From assembly GCF_039749495.1 (NCBI RefSeq), contig NZ_JBDLLU010000004.1:1-64000 (forward strand): a stretch of DNA of 64,000 nucleotides, in the 5' to 3' direction. Source of the stretch: Dehalogenimonas sp. THU2 (GTDB lineage: Bacteria > Chloroflexota > Dehalococcoidia > Dehalococcoidales > Dehalococcoidaceae). Each line of letters begins with the position of its first letter. The stretch's first letter is position 1. Below, in pieces: positions 7,126 through 14,197 of the stretch. A program made the position numbers and the translations under genes. The notes beneath the pieces were generated by a model that did not search any database, had not been told where the DNA came from, and saw nothing but the letters and a program-made list of their open reading frames with translations.

Positions 7126-7273
7126 CGAACAGGTCATGGATAGTGGATTGCGGATACTAGCTCGCATGATTGCTCGTTTGTACCGAATGGATATTGCCAA
7201 GGCTAAAGAAAATGCGATAGAGGAGGAACCACATGCCGATCAAGGGAGTAACCGGGGTCATCAGGCTACCTAG
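7106..7273 (+). CDS. Small helical protein of the element control region
   Basis: I start it at GTG 7106 behind AGGA, overlapping the previous stop by 20 bases; ATG 7136 is an alternative. The 55 residues include SGLRILARMIARLYRMDIAKAKEN, a positively charged amphipathic helix. The end overlaps the next gene by 41 bases. No family is recognised. Its place among early genes suggests a regulatory or DNA-associated role. Confidence 0.45.
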   Translation: MLTSETDEQVMDSGLRILARMIARLYRMDIAKAKENAIEEEPHADQGSNRGHQAT

Positions 7274-8210
7274 GCTGGGCAAGATCAGGCTGGGACTACG
7301 AAAGGAATCCAGCGAGGGGTTTCCCTATCCTGTCCCCACCGACTATTTCGTCTGTCCGGACGAGGTGAGGAAAATCTTCGGAGAAAAACCCACCGAGCTT
7401 GCCATTATGCTGCCGACCGAGGACCCGAACCAATGGGCTGGTCAATACCTCCGGTGCTATTCATCCTATCGCGGCCTCATCTGCCGTGGCGACGGCGAGA
7501 TGGCCTTGGCCAGGGTGAATGTGAAGACCGGCCGCATCGCCACCCATGAGGATGCGGAGACTGAGCTTAGGGAGATCACCTGCAGCCCGAAAACCTGTGC
7601 TCACTACGAGACCGGCCGCTGCAAGCGGGTAATGAACTTGCAGTTCCTCATCCCTGACTGCCCGGGCCTGGGCGTCTACCAGCTCGATACCAGTTCTTTT
7701 CATTCCATCGTCGGCATCAATTCAAGCCTCGAGCTTGTCAAGGCCGTGTGCGGGCGGCTGTCGATGATCCCGCTTTCTCTAAGGCTCATCGAGAAGGATG
7801 TGGAGGTCGACGGGAAGAAGAAGACCGTCCGAATACTGTCCTTGACCGCTTCATACACGCTGGCGGAAATCCAGAAATTCGCCCAGATGCCGCCGGGCCA
7901 GGTGCTGGTCCTGCCGCCCCCTGACAGCGAAGCGCCGGACGACCTTTTCCCTGAGGAGGTAATCAACAAGGGGAGTGTCAGGCTCGAAGATGGAGTCACC
8001 GAACGCGACTTGATCAGGCTCTGGGACCTGGCTAAAAGCAAGGTCTGGCAGCTCGATATCCGGGAGCACCAACTGAAACAGTGGTTTGATAAGCACTGCC
8101 ACATCAATGTCGAAATGGACGACTTCAACTGGCCGCTGCCGCCGGCGAAATTCACCGCCGAAGGCCTTAACCGTTTTCTCAAGGCCGTTGACCGCGACGC
8201 CGCCTGCTAA
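7233..8210 (+). CDS. gp3-like domain protein, candidate recombination directionality factor
   Basis: The 325-residue protein begins MPIKGVTGVIRLPRLGKIRL and contains LRCYSSYRGLICRGDGE followed by a cysteine cluster CSPKTCAHYETGRC. This resembles the Gp3-like family named after the phiC31 directionality factor, which makes a serine integrase excise instead of insert. Its occurrence in an element run by a serine recombinase supports that role. GAGGAGG precedes ATG 7233. The family match is from memory, so the function is tentative. Confidence 0.6.
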   Translation: MPIKGVTGVIRLPRLGKIRLGLRKESSEGFPYPVPTDYFVCPDEVRKIFGEKPTELAIMLPTEDPNQWAGQYLRCYSSYRGLICRGDGEMALARVNVKTGRIATHEDAETELREITCSPKTCAHYETGRCKRVMNLQFLIPDCPGLGVYQLDTSSFHSIVGINSSLELVKAVCGRLSMIPLSLRLIEKDVEVDGKKKTVRILSLTASYTLAEIQKFAQMPPGQVLVLPPPDSEAPDDLFPEEVINKGSVRLEDGVTERDLIRLWDLAKSKVWQLDIREHQLKQWFDKHCHINVEMDDFNWPLPPAKFTAEGLNRFLKAVDRDAAC

Positions 8211-8223
8211 CCCGAATATCGCC

Positions 8224-10500
8224 ATGAACGACATGAGCGGTGAGACAACCGTAGCCGGAGGCGTGTTCTCAGAGGCCATGCCGGAACTTCTGGAGTGTCA
8301 CTTGAGGCATCTGGAAGAAACCGGCCTTGACCTCGACATCATTCGGGAGCGGAAGTACCGGAGCATCGTATGCAAGGCCGAGCTGGGAAGGTTCGGCTTT
8401 GCACCCGCCCAGCAGCACGTGCCCGGGCTCCTTATCCCCTTATGGGGCGTCGACGGGCAGGCGGCCGGCTACCAGTTCCGGTCCGACAACCCCCGCACCA
8501 ATAACCAGGGCAAGACGGTCAAATACGAGCTGCCGGCAGGATCAGCAAACCGGCTCGACTGCCCGCCTCGCTGCCATAAAGCTCTCGGCAATCCGAAGGT
8601 CCCTCTCTGGATTACCGAGGGATCGAAGAAGGCCGATGCTTTGGCCGGCCGCGGCGCCTGCGCTGTTTCAGTAACCGGTGTCTGGGGCTTCAAGGGCAAG
8701 AACGAGTTTGGCGGCGTCACCTTCCTCGCCGATTGGGACTATATTGCCCTTAAAGACCGCACCGTTTACCTCGCCTTCGACTCCGATATCGTTACCAAGG
8801 AGCCGGTGAGGAAAGCGCTGTCGCATGTCGCCGAGCACATCCGGCGCAAAGGGGCGGCAGTGCAAATCATCCAACTGCCACAACTGGAAGGCCAGGGCAA
8901 GACGGGCATCGACGACTACCTGCTCAAGCATTCCCTCGCCGACGCCGAAAAACTCCTCGGCGAGTTCAAGCTGGAGGAGGAGGATCGGGAACGCTATGTC
9001 CCCGGCTTCATCCTCCGCGACGGCACGGTGGGCGAGATGGTGGTCGATGAAGACGACCGGTATTTCATGGTTTCGGACGGCGGCAGGGTGAAAAAGGTTC
9101 GGCAATACGACACTTCGAAGGTGACCTACCTGCCTACATCTGATCTGCTAGTCGGTCATGTGGTGCACTTCGCCCCCGGCGCCACGCCATATGACTCTCA
9201 GGCAAAACTCTTCGGAGAGGTAAAGGGCTTCATTCATCGGTATATGGAACTGCCGGCCGACTTCGAGGAGATCGCTTCGCTCTACGTTCTTTTAAGCTGG
9301 GTGTACGAGTTTGCCCCGTCGATTCCATACCTCCGGGTAATTGGCGACTGGGGGACCGGCAAGACGCGTTTCTTACAGGTCGTCGGTAGCGTCTGTTTCC
9401 GGCCGATGTTTGCCTCAGGCGCTACCACGCCGTCGCCGATCTTTCGCATCCTGGAGCAATTCCGGGGAACGCTGGTGCTTGATGAAGCCGACTTCAAGGA
9501 TTCTTCCGCCTGGACTGAGATGGTGAAGCTTCTCAATAACGGCTACCGGCCGGGCATGCCGGTCCTTAGAGCCGACAAAGAAAACGGGAAATGGTTTCCC
9601 CGGGGCTACCAGGTGTTCGGTCCGAAACTTCTATCGACCAGGTTTCCATTCAGCGATGAAGCCCTGGAAAGCCGGTGCCTTACCTCCGAAATGATGCCGC
9701 TCACCCGCGACGACATCCCCCGGGTGCTGCCGGCGTCTTTCGACAAAGAGGTCGGGACCCTAAGATCAAAGCTATTAACCTTTCGTCTCCACAACCTGTG
9801 CCGCCTCAAAGGTAAAACCTTTGGCAACGAACTCCTCGAACCCAATCTGCAGCCGCGCCTCCAGGAGATACTCATTCCCATGAAGGCGATGCTTAACGGC
9901 GACCACGCCATGGCGGAGGCGCTGGGCAGTTTCGTCCACCGGCTGCAGGAATCACTTTATACGAGACGCCGGGAGAGCGACTCCGGACGGGTGCTTGCCG
10001 CCATGATCGATCTGCATCGAGAGAATCAGGAACTGTCCCTTAAAAACATCGCACTAAGCGCCAGTGCCATGGATGAAGAGGAGGCTCCGTTCAATCCGGA
10101 AAAGGCCGGCTGGCTGACCCGGAGACTGGGCTTTCAAAAAGAGAAGGGTATCTTGTCGAGGCGAAGGGTGGTCTGCTGGGATCAGGCAAGGGTCGAAAGC
10201 CTGGTCAAGCAATACGGCCTTAAGCTTGAACCCCCCGTATCCGAGAAAAAACCTTTCACTCCTTTCGAACCTTTCGAAACAGCTTTGGATTCACCGAAAG
10301 GTTTTCAACACTCCGAAAAACCTTTCGGGGGAAATCCCGCCGAATTAGCTTTGGAGAGCGCGAAAGGCGTCGAAACCGGGGAAAAACCTTTCGGAAAACC
10401 TTTCGTACGTGAGCCTGAACGTGAGGCGAAAGGTTTGAAAGGTTCGAAAGGTTCTGGCGGGAATACGGCGCCCCATCATCAGCCGGAGGGAACGACATGA
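8224..10500 (+). CDS. DUF3854 primase / AAA helicase fusion, plasmid-phage replication protein
   Basis: Starting at ATG 8224 gives 758 residues. Near residues 110-160 is a Toprim-like DUF3854 region (VPLWITEGSKKADAL; VYLAFDSDI), typical of primases that act with helicases. From about 355 there is an ATPase with Walker A GDWGTGKTR and a Walker B-type LVLDEADF. The last 80 residues are low in complexity (KPF and KG repeats) because the DNA there is packed with iterons. It probably starts replication of the element. The start codon is uncertain, as no clear ribosome site is seen. Confidence 0.8.
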   Translation: MNDMSGETTVAGGVFSEAMPELLECHLRHLEETGLDLDIIRERKYRSIVCKAELGRFGFAPAQQHVPGLLIPLWGVDGQAAGYQFRSDNPRTNNQGKTVKYELPAGSANRLDCPPRCHKALGNPKVPLWITEGSKKADALAGRGACAVSVTGVWGFKGKNEFGGVTFLADWDYIALKDRTVYLAFDSDIVTKEPVRKALSHVAEHIRRKGAAVQIIQLPQLEGQGKTGIDDYLLKHSLADAEKLLGEFKLEEEDRERYVPGFILRDGTVGEMVVDEDDRYFMVSDGGRVKKVRQYDTSKVTYLPTSDLLVGHVVHFAPGATPYDSQAKLFGEVKGFIHRYMELPADFEEIASLYVLLSWVYEFAPSIPYLRVIGDWGTGKTRFLQVVGSVCFRPMFASGATTPSPIFRILEQFRGTLVLDEADFKDSSAWTEMVKLLNNGYRPGMPVLRADKENGKWFPRGYQVFGPKLLSTRFPFSDEALESRCLTSEMMPLTRDDIPRVLPASFDKEVGTLRSKLLTFRLHNLCRLKGKTFGNELLEPNLQPRLQEILIPMKAMLNGDHAMAEALGSFVHRLQESLYTRRRESDSGRVLAAMIDLHRENQELSLKNIALSASAMDEEEAPFNPEKAGWLTRRLGFQKEKGILSRRRVVCWDQARVESLVKQYGLKLEPPVSEKKPFTPFEPFETALDSPKGFQHSEKPFGGNPAELALESAKGVETGEKPFGKPFVREPEREAKGLKGSKGSGGNTAPHHQPEGTT
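10250..10453. repeat. Bidirectional iteron array AACCTTTCG / CGAAAGGTT
   Basis: Perfect 9-mers occur at 10268, 10319, 10385 and 10397 (AACCTTTCG) and at 10295, 10427 and 10445 (CGAAAGGTT). Four degenerate copies lie at 10250, 10259, 10361 and 10436. Seven perfect copies within 186 bases is far beyond chance. The array lies inside the 3' end of the primase-helicase gene. Initiator-binding iterons of an origin are the best explanation; it is not a protein-domain repeat, since the copies run in both orientations. Confidence 0.75.
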
Positions 10501-10745
10501 AGAAGAAACGGACTCTCTATGAATGCGCCCATGCCGGAGCGCATGGTAAGAGAATTTTCTGCCGCAGGGGATTTCCTCTGTCCGACAAGGCGGGAAACGG
10601 CGGTATCGACATCATCCGGCTGGCCCGCGGCGAACCGTTGGCGCTCGACGTCTGCCAGGCTTGCCTTGATTTCAACCGACTAGGACCGGCTGTCCCGGAC
10701 GGGGAGCGCGGCTGGCTCAAAAAGAAAGAGGTGCCAAAAAGATGA
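10497..10745 (+). CDS. Small cysteine-rich protein downstream of primase
   Basis: An 82-residue basic protein with cysteines in YECAHAGAHGKRIFC and DVCQACLDFN, suggesting one zinc site. It starts in an ATGA overlap with the primase stop. The product has basic ends (MKKKR, KKKEVPKR). Likely a nucleic-acid-binding accessory of replication; no known family recognised. Confidence 0.55.
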   Translation: MKKKRTLYECAHAGAHGKRIFCRRGFPLSDKAGNGGIDIIRLARGEPLALDVCQACLDFNRLGPAVPDGERGWLKKKEVPKR

Positions 10746-10963
10746 TCGATTTTCTGGGAAGACTCTACGAAAGCCTGTGGCGCCGGGTCGGCGGGAAACC
10801 CTGGACCGAGCTCATCCGCGACGACCAGAAGAAGTCGCCCCTCATCTTCATGCTTATCTTTCTGGGCCTTGGCATGCTGCTTATCAAGCTCGGCGGCAAG
10901 TACTGGTGGCAGGTCCTAATTGGCTTCGTCCTCGGGATCCTGTGCGGCCATTTTTGGTGGTGA
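10742..10963 (+). CDS. Small membrane protein
   Basis: A 73-residue protein with two closely spaced hydrophobic segments, SPLIFMLIFLGLGMLLI and WWQVLIGFVLGILCGHFWW. The first 30 residues are soluble and basic. It is coupled to the gene before by an ATGA overlap. It may tether replication or assembly proteins to the membrane; that is speculation based on its neighbours. Confidence 0.6.
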   Translation: MIDFLGRLYESLWRRVGGKPWTELIRDDQKKSPLIFMLIFLGLGMLLIKLGGKYWWQVLIGFVLGILCGHFWW

Positions 10964-10967
10964 TGCC

Positions 10968-11324
10968 ATGGAAGAACGATTTAACCGTATCAAGAGGATG
11001 CAGCAAGACCTGGCAAATGAGCTTCAAGTGTTCATGTGCGAGCTCTTTACCAGCGCCGCGGACCCGGCTACCGTCATGAGCTTCGCCCAGAGGCTGGGCG
11101 TGGACATTCCGGCGGGGAGGTCTTTGTCTCCCCAACAGCCGCTCAATGATCCGTACCGAATCCTCGGCTGTGACCGGGCGACGCCCCAGGAGCAGGTGCG
11201 ACGGCGCTACCTGGACCTGCTCCGAAAACTCCACCCCGATACCGCTGGCATCAAGGGCACGGAGTATCTGACCCAACTGGTGACGGAGGCCTTCAAGAAG
11301 ATCTCTGTCGAGAGGATGTGGTAA
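10968..11324 (+). CDS. J-domain (DnaJ-like) protein
   Basis: From ATG 10968, 118 residues. The C-terminal half is a J domain: DPYRILGCDRATPQEQVRRRYLDLLRKLHPDTAG has the diagnostic HPD tripeptide between helices II and III. The N-terminal half is a helix-rich extension of about 55 residues. J domains stimulate the Hsp70 ATPase DnaK, which takes apart or assembles protein complexes; lambda uses DnaJ to free DnaB. Here it follows the replication gene and precedes an AAA+ ATPase. Confidence 0.8.
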   Translation: MEERFNRIKRMQQDLANELQVFMCELFTSAADPATVMSFAQRLGVDIPAGRSLSPQQPLNDPYRILGCDRATPQEQVRRRYLDLLRKLHPDTAGIKGTEYLTQLVTEAFKKISVERMW

Positions 11325-12247
11325 CGGTGAAGGATGAAAGCGTCCTGGAACAACTTTCCGAGATCGCCCGTTTCGAGGCATCGGTCGACATGGAGAAAGA
11401 CTACCGTATCGGCTGGGGCTGGCGCCAGGTGAGGATCTGGCCGGCGACGCTTTCCAAGCTCTTCAAAGAAGGCTACCTCGAAAACGTCTTTCGCTCCAAC
11501 TCCCACACCGGTTACCGGCTGAGCGAGCTCGGTAAAAGTCTTCTTTCAGCCGAGAATGCGCCGCCTCAGACACGCCAGGAGCCAAAACTGGCGGCGCCCG
11601 ATTCCCTTTTTGCCGATATCATCGGGCATGACGGCGTAAAAGAGCTTCTGAGGGCCTCGCTTCTGGCTGAAAAGCCGGTGCACGTCCTTCTCACCGGGCC
11701 GCCCGCCCTGGCCAAGACGCTTTTCCTTTGGGACATCGAAAAGGCTGGCGGCGAGAAGGCCATCTGGCTGGTGGGCTCGGCGACGTCGAAGGCCGGGCTG
11801 TGGGATCTCGTCGCCGGGAGGGAGCCGTCGATCCTTCTTATCGACGAGATCGACAAGATGAACGCCGCCGATACCGCGGCGCTTTTAACCATGATGGAAG
11901 GCGGTCGCCTGGTCCGGGCCAAAAGAGGCCGCGAGCTTAACATCAACAATCCCCTGTGGGTGGTAGCCGCATCAAACCGGTGCGAGAAACTGTCGCCGGA
12001 ACTCCGGTCGCGGTTTGCAATCCGGAACCTTAATCCATACAGCCGGGCGGAATACCTCGCGGTGGTTAAAGGCGTCCTCGTTCGCTCGGAGGGCTTGAGC
12101 CTCGAGCTTGCAGCTGAGGTCGCCGGCAGGCTAGACGGGCTGACCCAGAACGTCCGGGATGCCATCAGGGTGGCCAGGCTGGCGCCGCAGCTCGGCGTCG
12201 AGAAGGCGATCAAATTACTTCTGGGAGGAGCGTCAAGTGAAAACTGA
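11318..12247 (+). CDS. AAA+ ATPase with N-terminal winged-helix-like region (MoxR/RuvB-like)
   Basis: A 309-residue protein starting at GTG. The first 75 residues look like a winged helix. The AAA+ core has Walker A LLTGPPALAKT, Walker B ILLIDEIDK, sensor 1 WVVAASN and an arginine-finger-type ELRSRF. The C-terminal lid region follows. It overlaps the J-domain gene by seven bases. MoxR-like and RuvB-like ATPases remodel proteins or DNA. It could load replication proteins or act in particle assembly. I see no FtsK/HerA-type packaging motifs. Confidence 0.8.
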   Translation: MVTVKDESVLEQLSEIARFEASVDMEKDYRIGWGWRQVRIWPATLSKLFKEGYLENVFRSNSHTGYRLSELGKSLLSAENAPPQTRQEPKLAAPDSLFADIIGHDGVKELLRASLLAEKPVHVLLTGPPALAKTLFLWDIEKAGGEKAIWLVGSATSKAGLWDLVAGREPSILLIDEIDKMNAADTAALLTMMEGGRLVRAKRGRELNINNPLWVVAASNRCEKLSPELRSRFAIRNLNPYSRAEYLAVVKGVLVRSEGLSLELAAEVAGRLDGLTQNVRDAIRVARLAPQLGVEKAIKLLLGGASSEN

Positions 12248-12599
12248 GAAGGAAATCAGGCAGAAGCTGGAGTACTACCGGGGAATCCTTGGAGTCATCA
12301 AGGCTAAAAGGACCAGGACAAGGTCGAGCGGCTTCGGGAGATGCACGAGGCCTTTTCCCGAGGATGCCCTGCACTTACTCACTGCTGGGGCTAACGCCGA
12401 CGAGGTCATCACCGATTTCCCTCCGGCCGAGCAGGAGTTCATCAGGCAGTGGTTTGGTTCGCTTTCAGCAAGCGCCTTGCAGCTTGTCACCGCGCTCTCA
12501 GGTATCCTCGGCTGGGTGCTCGATGAGGCCGAAGCGGCGGAGGGGGTGACCCCCCACCAGGCAAAACAGCTTCAAAATGAAGGGTCTATGGGTGGTTGA
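12237..12599 (+). CDS. Unknown 120-residue protein, possibly frameshifted
   Basis: GTG 12237 has GGGAGGAG upstream and overlaps the ATPase gene. The C-terminal half (ADEVITDFPPAEQEFIRQWFG) looks like a normal acidic helical protein. The stretch 12308-12365 reads as the odd KRTRTRSSGFGRCTRPF, while the next frame gives a natural helix, KDQDKVERLREMHEAF. This suggests two compensating frameshifts, real or due to sequencing. Confidence 0.5.
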   Translation: MKTEKEIRQKLEYYRGILGVIKAKRTRTRSSGFGRCTRPFPEDALHLLTAGANADEVITDFPPAEQEFIRQWFGSLSASALQLVTALSGILGWVLDEAEAAEGVTPHQAKQLQNEGSMGG

Positions 12600-12708
12600 A
12601 AACCAACCATTTAGCTTTGTTGGCCGCAACCAGTTCAGCGCCGGTTTGCGATTAACGCCAAAACCAGCGGTGAACCATTTTAGCTTTGGCGGTTGAAAGA
12701 GAGGATAT

Positions 12709-13533
12709 ATGGATGACCAGTTTATCGAGAAGGTGAAGGAGCTTGCGGCGGGCGGCGATTCGCAGCGCACGATTGCCGAGAAACTCAACGTGTCCCGAAG
12801 CCAGGTACAGAAGGTACTCGCTGCCCCAAAGATATCAGAAGACGACGCTCCTCTAGCGTCTGAGGAACAGCTGCGGAAGATCATTCGCGAAGAACTGAAA
12901 AGCGCCCGCGATTCGGCCCAGGCCGACGACAAAGAAAAGGCCAACGGCCAGTTCCCGATGGTCCGGAAAATGGGCGGCGGTATGGAAGTCATCTCTCCTG
13001 AGGCTGTGTTACGCCAGTACATGGGCGGCACTCCGGAGGAAGAAATCGAACTTCGAGCGATCATGAAGTTCCGGGCGTCCATGCTCATGGTCATGGACCT
13101 GGTGAACATCCAGAAGGGTTCAGCCGAGGCCGATGCCAAGCGGATGATCCCGATCCTGAGCCTTATGAAGGAAACGAGGGAAGAGCAGGATGCCGCTGCC
13201 GCCAGGGCCAAAGCCTCGAGTGAAGAAATCGCCGACCGGGCGGCGCACGAAACAGCGGCTCACCTTTTCGGCGCCATTTCCCAAAACAACACCCAGGTAA
13301 GTGGCTCGCTGGAGCAGATAAGGCAGATTCTTAATGGCAAGAACGACGATCCGTTCAGCCGGCTTATGAACATGATGCAGTCGATGCAGAGCCTGTCGCA
13401 GATGTTCGGTATGCCGATGCCGGGCATGATGCCCGGCTCTCCGCCGCCTGTCTCACCCGGCACCCAGCCACCACCAAACCCGCAACCTATCGAACGACAT
13501 AAGATAAACGAAATGGAGGAAAAAGATGTTTGA
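12709..13533 (+). CDS. HTH protein with methionine/proline-rich C-terminal tail
   Basis: This 274-residue protein starts with a resolvase-like helix-turn-helix (RTIAEKLNVSRSQVQKVLA). It continues with a charged coiled-coil region and ends in a methionine-rich stretch (MFGMPMPGMMPG) and a proline tail. AGAGAGGATAT precedes ATG 12709. The upstream 110 bases hold short repeats (ACCATTTAGCTTTG near 12606 and a near copy near 12674). The methionine-rich segment resembles those of the later membrane proteins. Role unknown. Confidence 0.6.
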   Translation: MDDQFIEKVKELAAGGDSQRTIAEKLNVSRSQVQKVLAAPKISEDDAPLASEEQLRKIIREELKSARDSAQADDKEKANGQFPMVRKMGGGMEVISPEAVLRQYMGGTPEEEIELRAIMKFRASMLMVMDLVNIQKGSAEADAKRMIPILSLMKETREEQDAAAARAKASSEEIADRAAHETAAHLFGAISQNNTQVSGSLEQIRQILNGKNDDPFSRLMNMMQSMQSLSQMFGMPMPGMMPGSPPPVSPGTQPPPNPQPIERHKINEMEEKDV

Positions 13534-13804
13534 TTTCATGCAGATGGCCAGCTCACCCCAGTCCCAGGAGATGATGTTCCGAATGATGAGCCGGCAGATG
13601 GGTCAGGCGCCGCCAGAGGTCAGGGATGCGGTTGCCCGGGTGGAGGTGATCATCAAGAAAGGCGAGCGTGGCTTCGAGCTTCGCATGAGCCACAGCGACA
13701 ACGCCAAAGTTGAAGATATGACTAAACAGTCGATTGAAAGTTGGGTTGACCTTCTGAGCCGGGGCTTCCAGGCTGTGGGCTACAAAGTGAAGATCTATGA
13801 ATAG
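13526..13804 (+). CDS. Small methionine-rich protein, unknown function
   Basis: A 92-residue protein with an N-terminal MFDFMQMASSPQSQEMMFRM segment rich in methionine. A compact alpha/beta C-terminal domain follows (ARVEVIIKKGERGFELRMSH; a helix SIESWVDLLSRGFQA; KVKIYE). GGAGGAAAAAG precedes the ATG. It overlaps the preceding gene by eight bases. No family recognised. Confidence 0.6.
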   Translation: MFDFMQMASSPQSQEMMFRMMSRQMGQAPPEVRDAVARVEVIIKKGERGFELRMSHSDNAKVEDMTKQSIESWVDLLSRGFQAVGYKVKIYE

Positions 13805-14042
13805 TTGGTTTTCGCCCATGTACTGGCTGTTGTTTCTGGCGCTATGGCGAGTCTCTTACGAGGCAGCCAATAACGGAGAACAGTTCGATCACAAAAAAAC
13901 TCCGCCAAAGCATGCATCGGAGTCGACTTATATTTTACCGACTCGCCAAAAGGAGTGGACGGAAAGGGCAATCCGAAAGTACGCACAAGCTCAAGATAGA
14001 AAATGGCAGAAATGGAACCAAGCCATGTTTGAGATGGATTGA
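13797..14042 (+). CDS. Small protein with N-terminal membrane anchor
   Basis: An 81-residue protein with an N-terminal hydrophobic helix (FSPMYWLLFLALWRVSYEA) and a charged, aromatic C-terminal helix (RAIRKYAQAQDRKWQKW). It overlaps the end of the gene before by eight bases, so it is the last gene of this early operon. No family is recognised; it is probably a membrane-anchored accessory. Confidence 0.55.
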   Translation: MNSWFSPMYWLLFLALWRVSYEAANNGEQFDHKKTPPKHASESTYILPTRQKEWTERAIRKYAQAQDRKWQKWNQAMFEMD

Positions 14043-14164
14043 ATAACCTCTCATTGTTTAGCCCTACTTAACCAAGTTCTCCGGAACTTATGGACCAAGA
14101 GGTTTCTCTGCACTCTGAGAAGTCTATCAGGAGTACCTGATCGTTATCAGATAGCTTGTCTTCA

Positions 14165-14192
14165 TTGACTGTATCAGATTTAGCTATATAAT
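14165..14192 (+). promoter_or_regulatory. Strong promoter giving a leaderless message for the HD-like gene
   Basis: TTGACT at 14165-14170, a 16-base spacer, and TATAAT at 14187-14192. The ATG follows at 14198, only five bases after the -10 box, and there is no Shine-Dalgarno site. Transcription should start at or within a few bases of the ATG. Confidence 0.6.
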
Positions 14193-14197
14193 GTAGC

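Noticed and set aside
11318-12247. AAA+ ATPase as a viral DNA-packaging ATPase
   Set aside because: Motifs fit MoxR/RuvB-like remodelling ATPases, and no FtsK/HerA-type or terminase features are visible.
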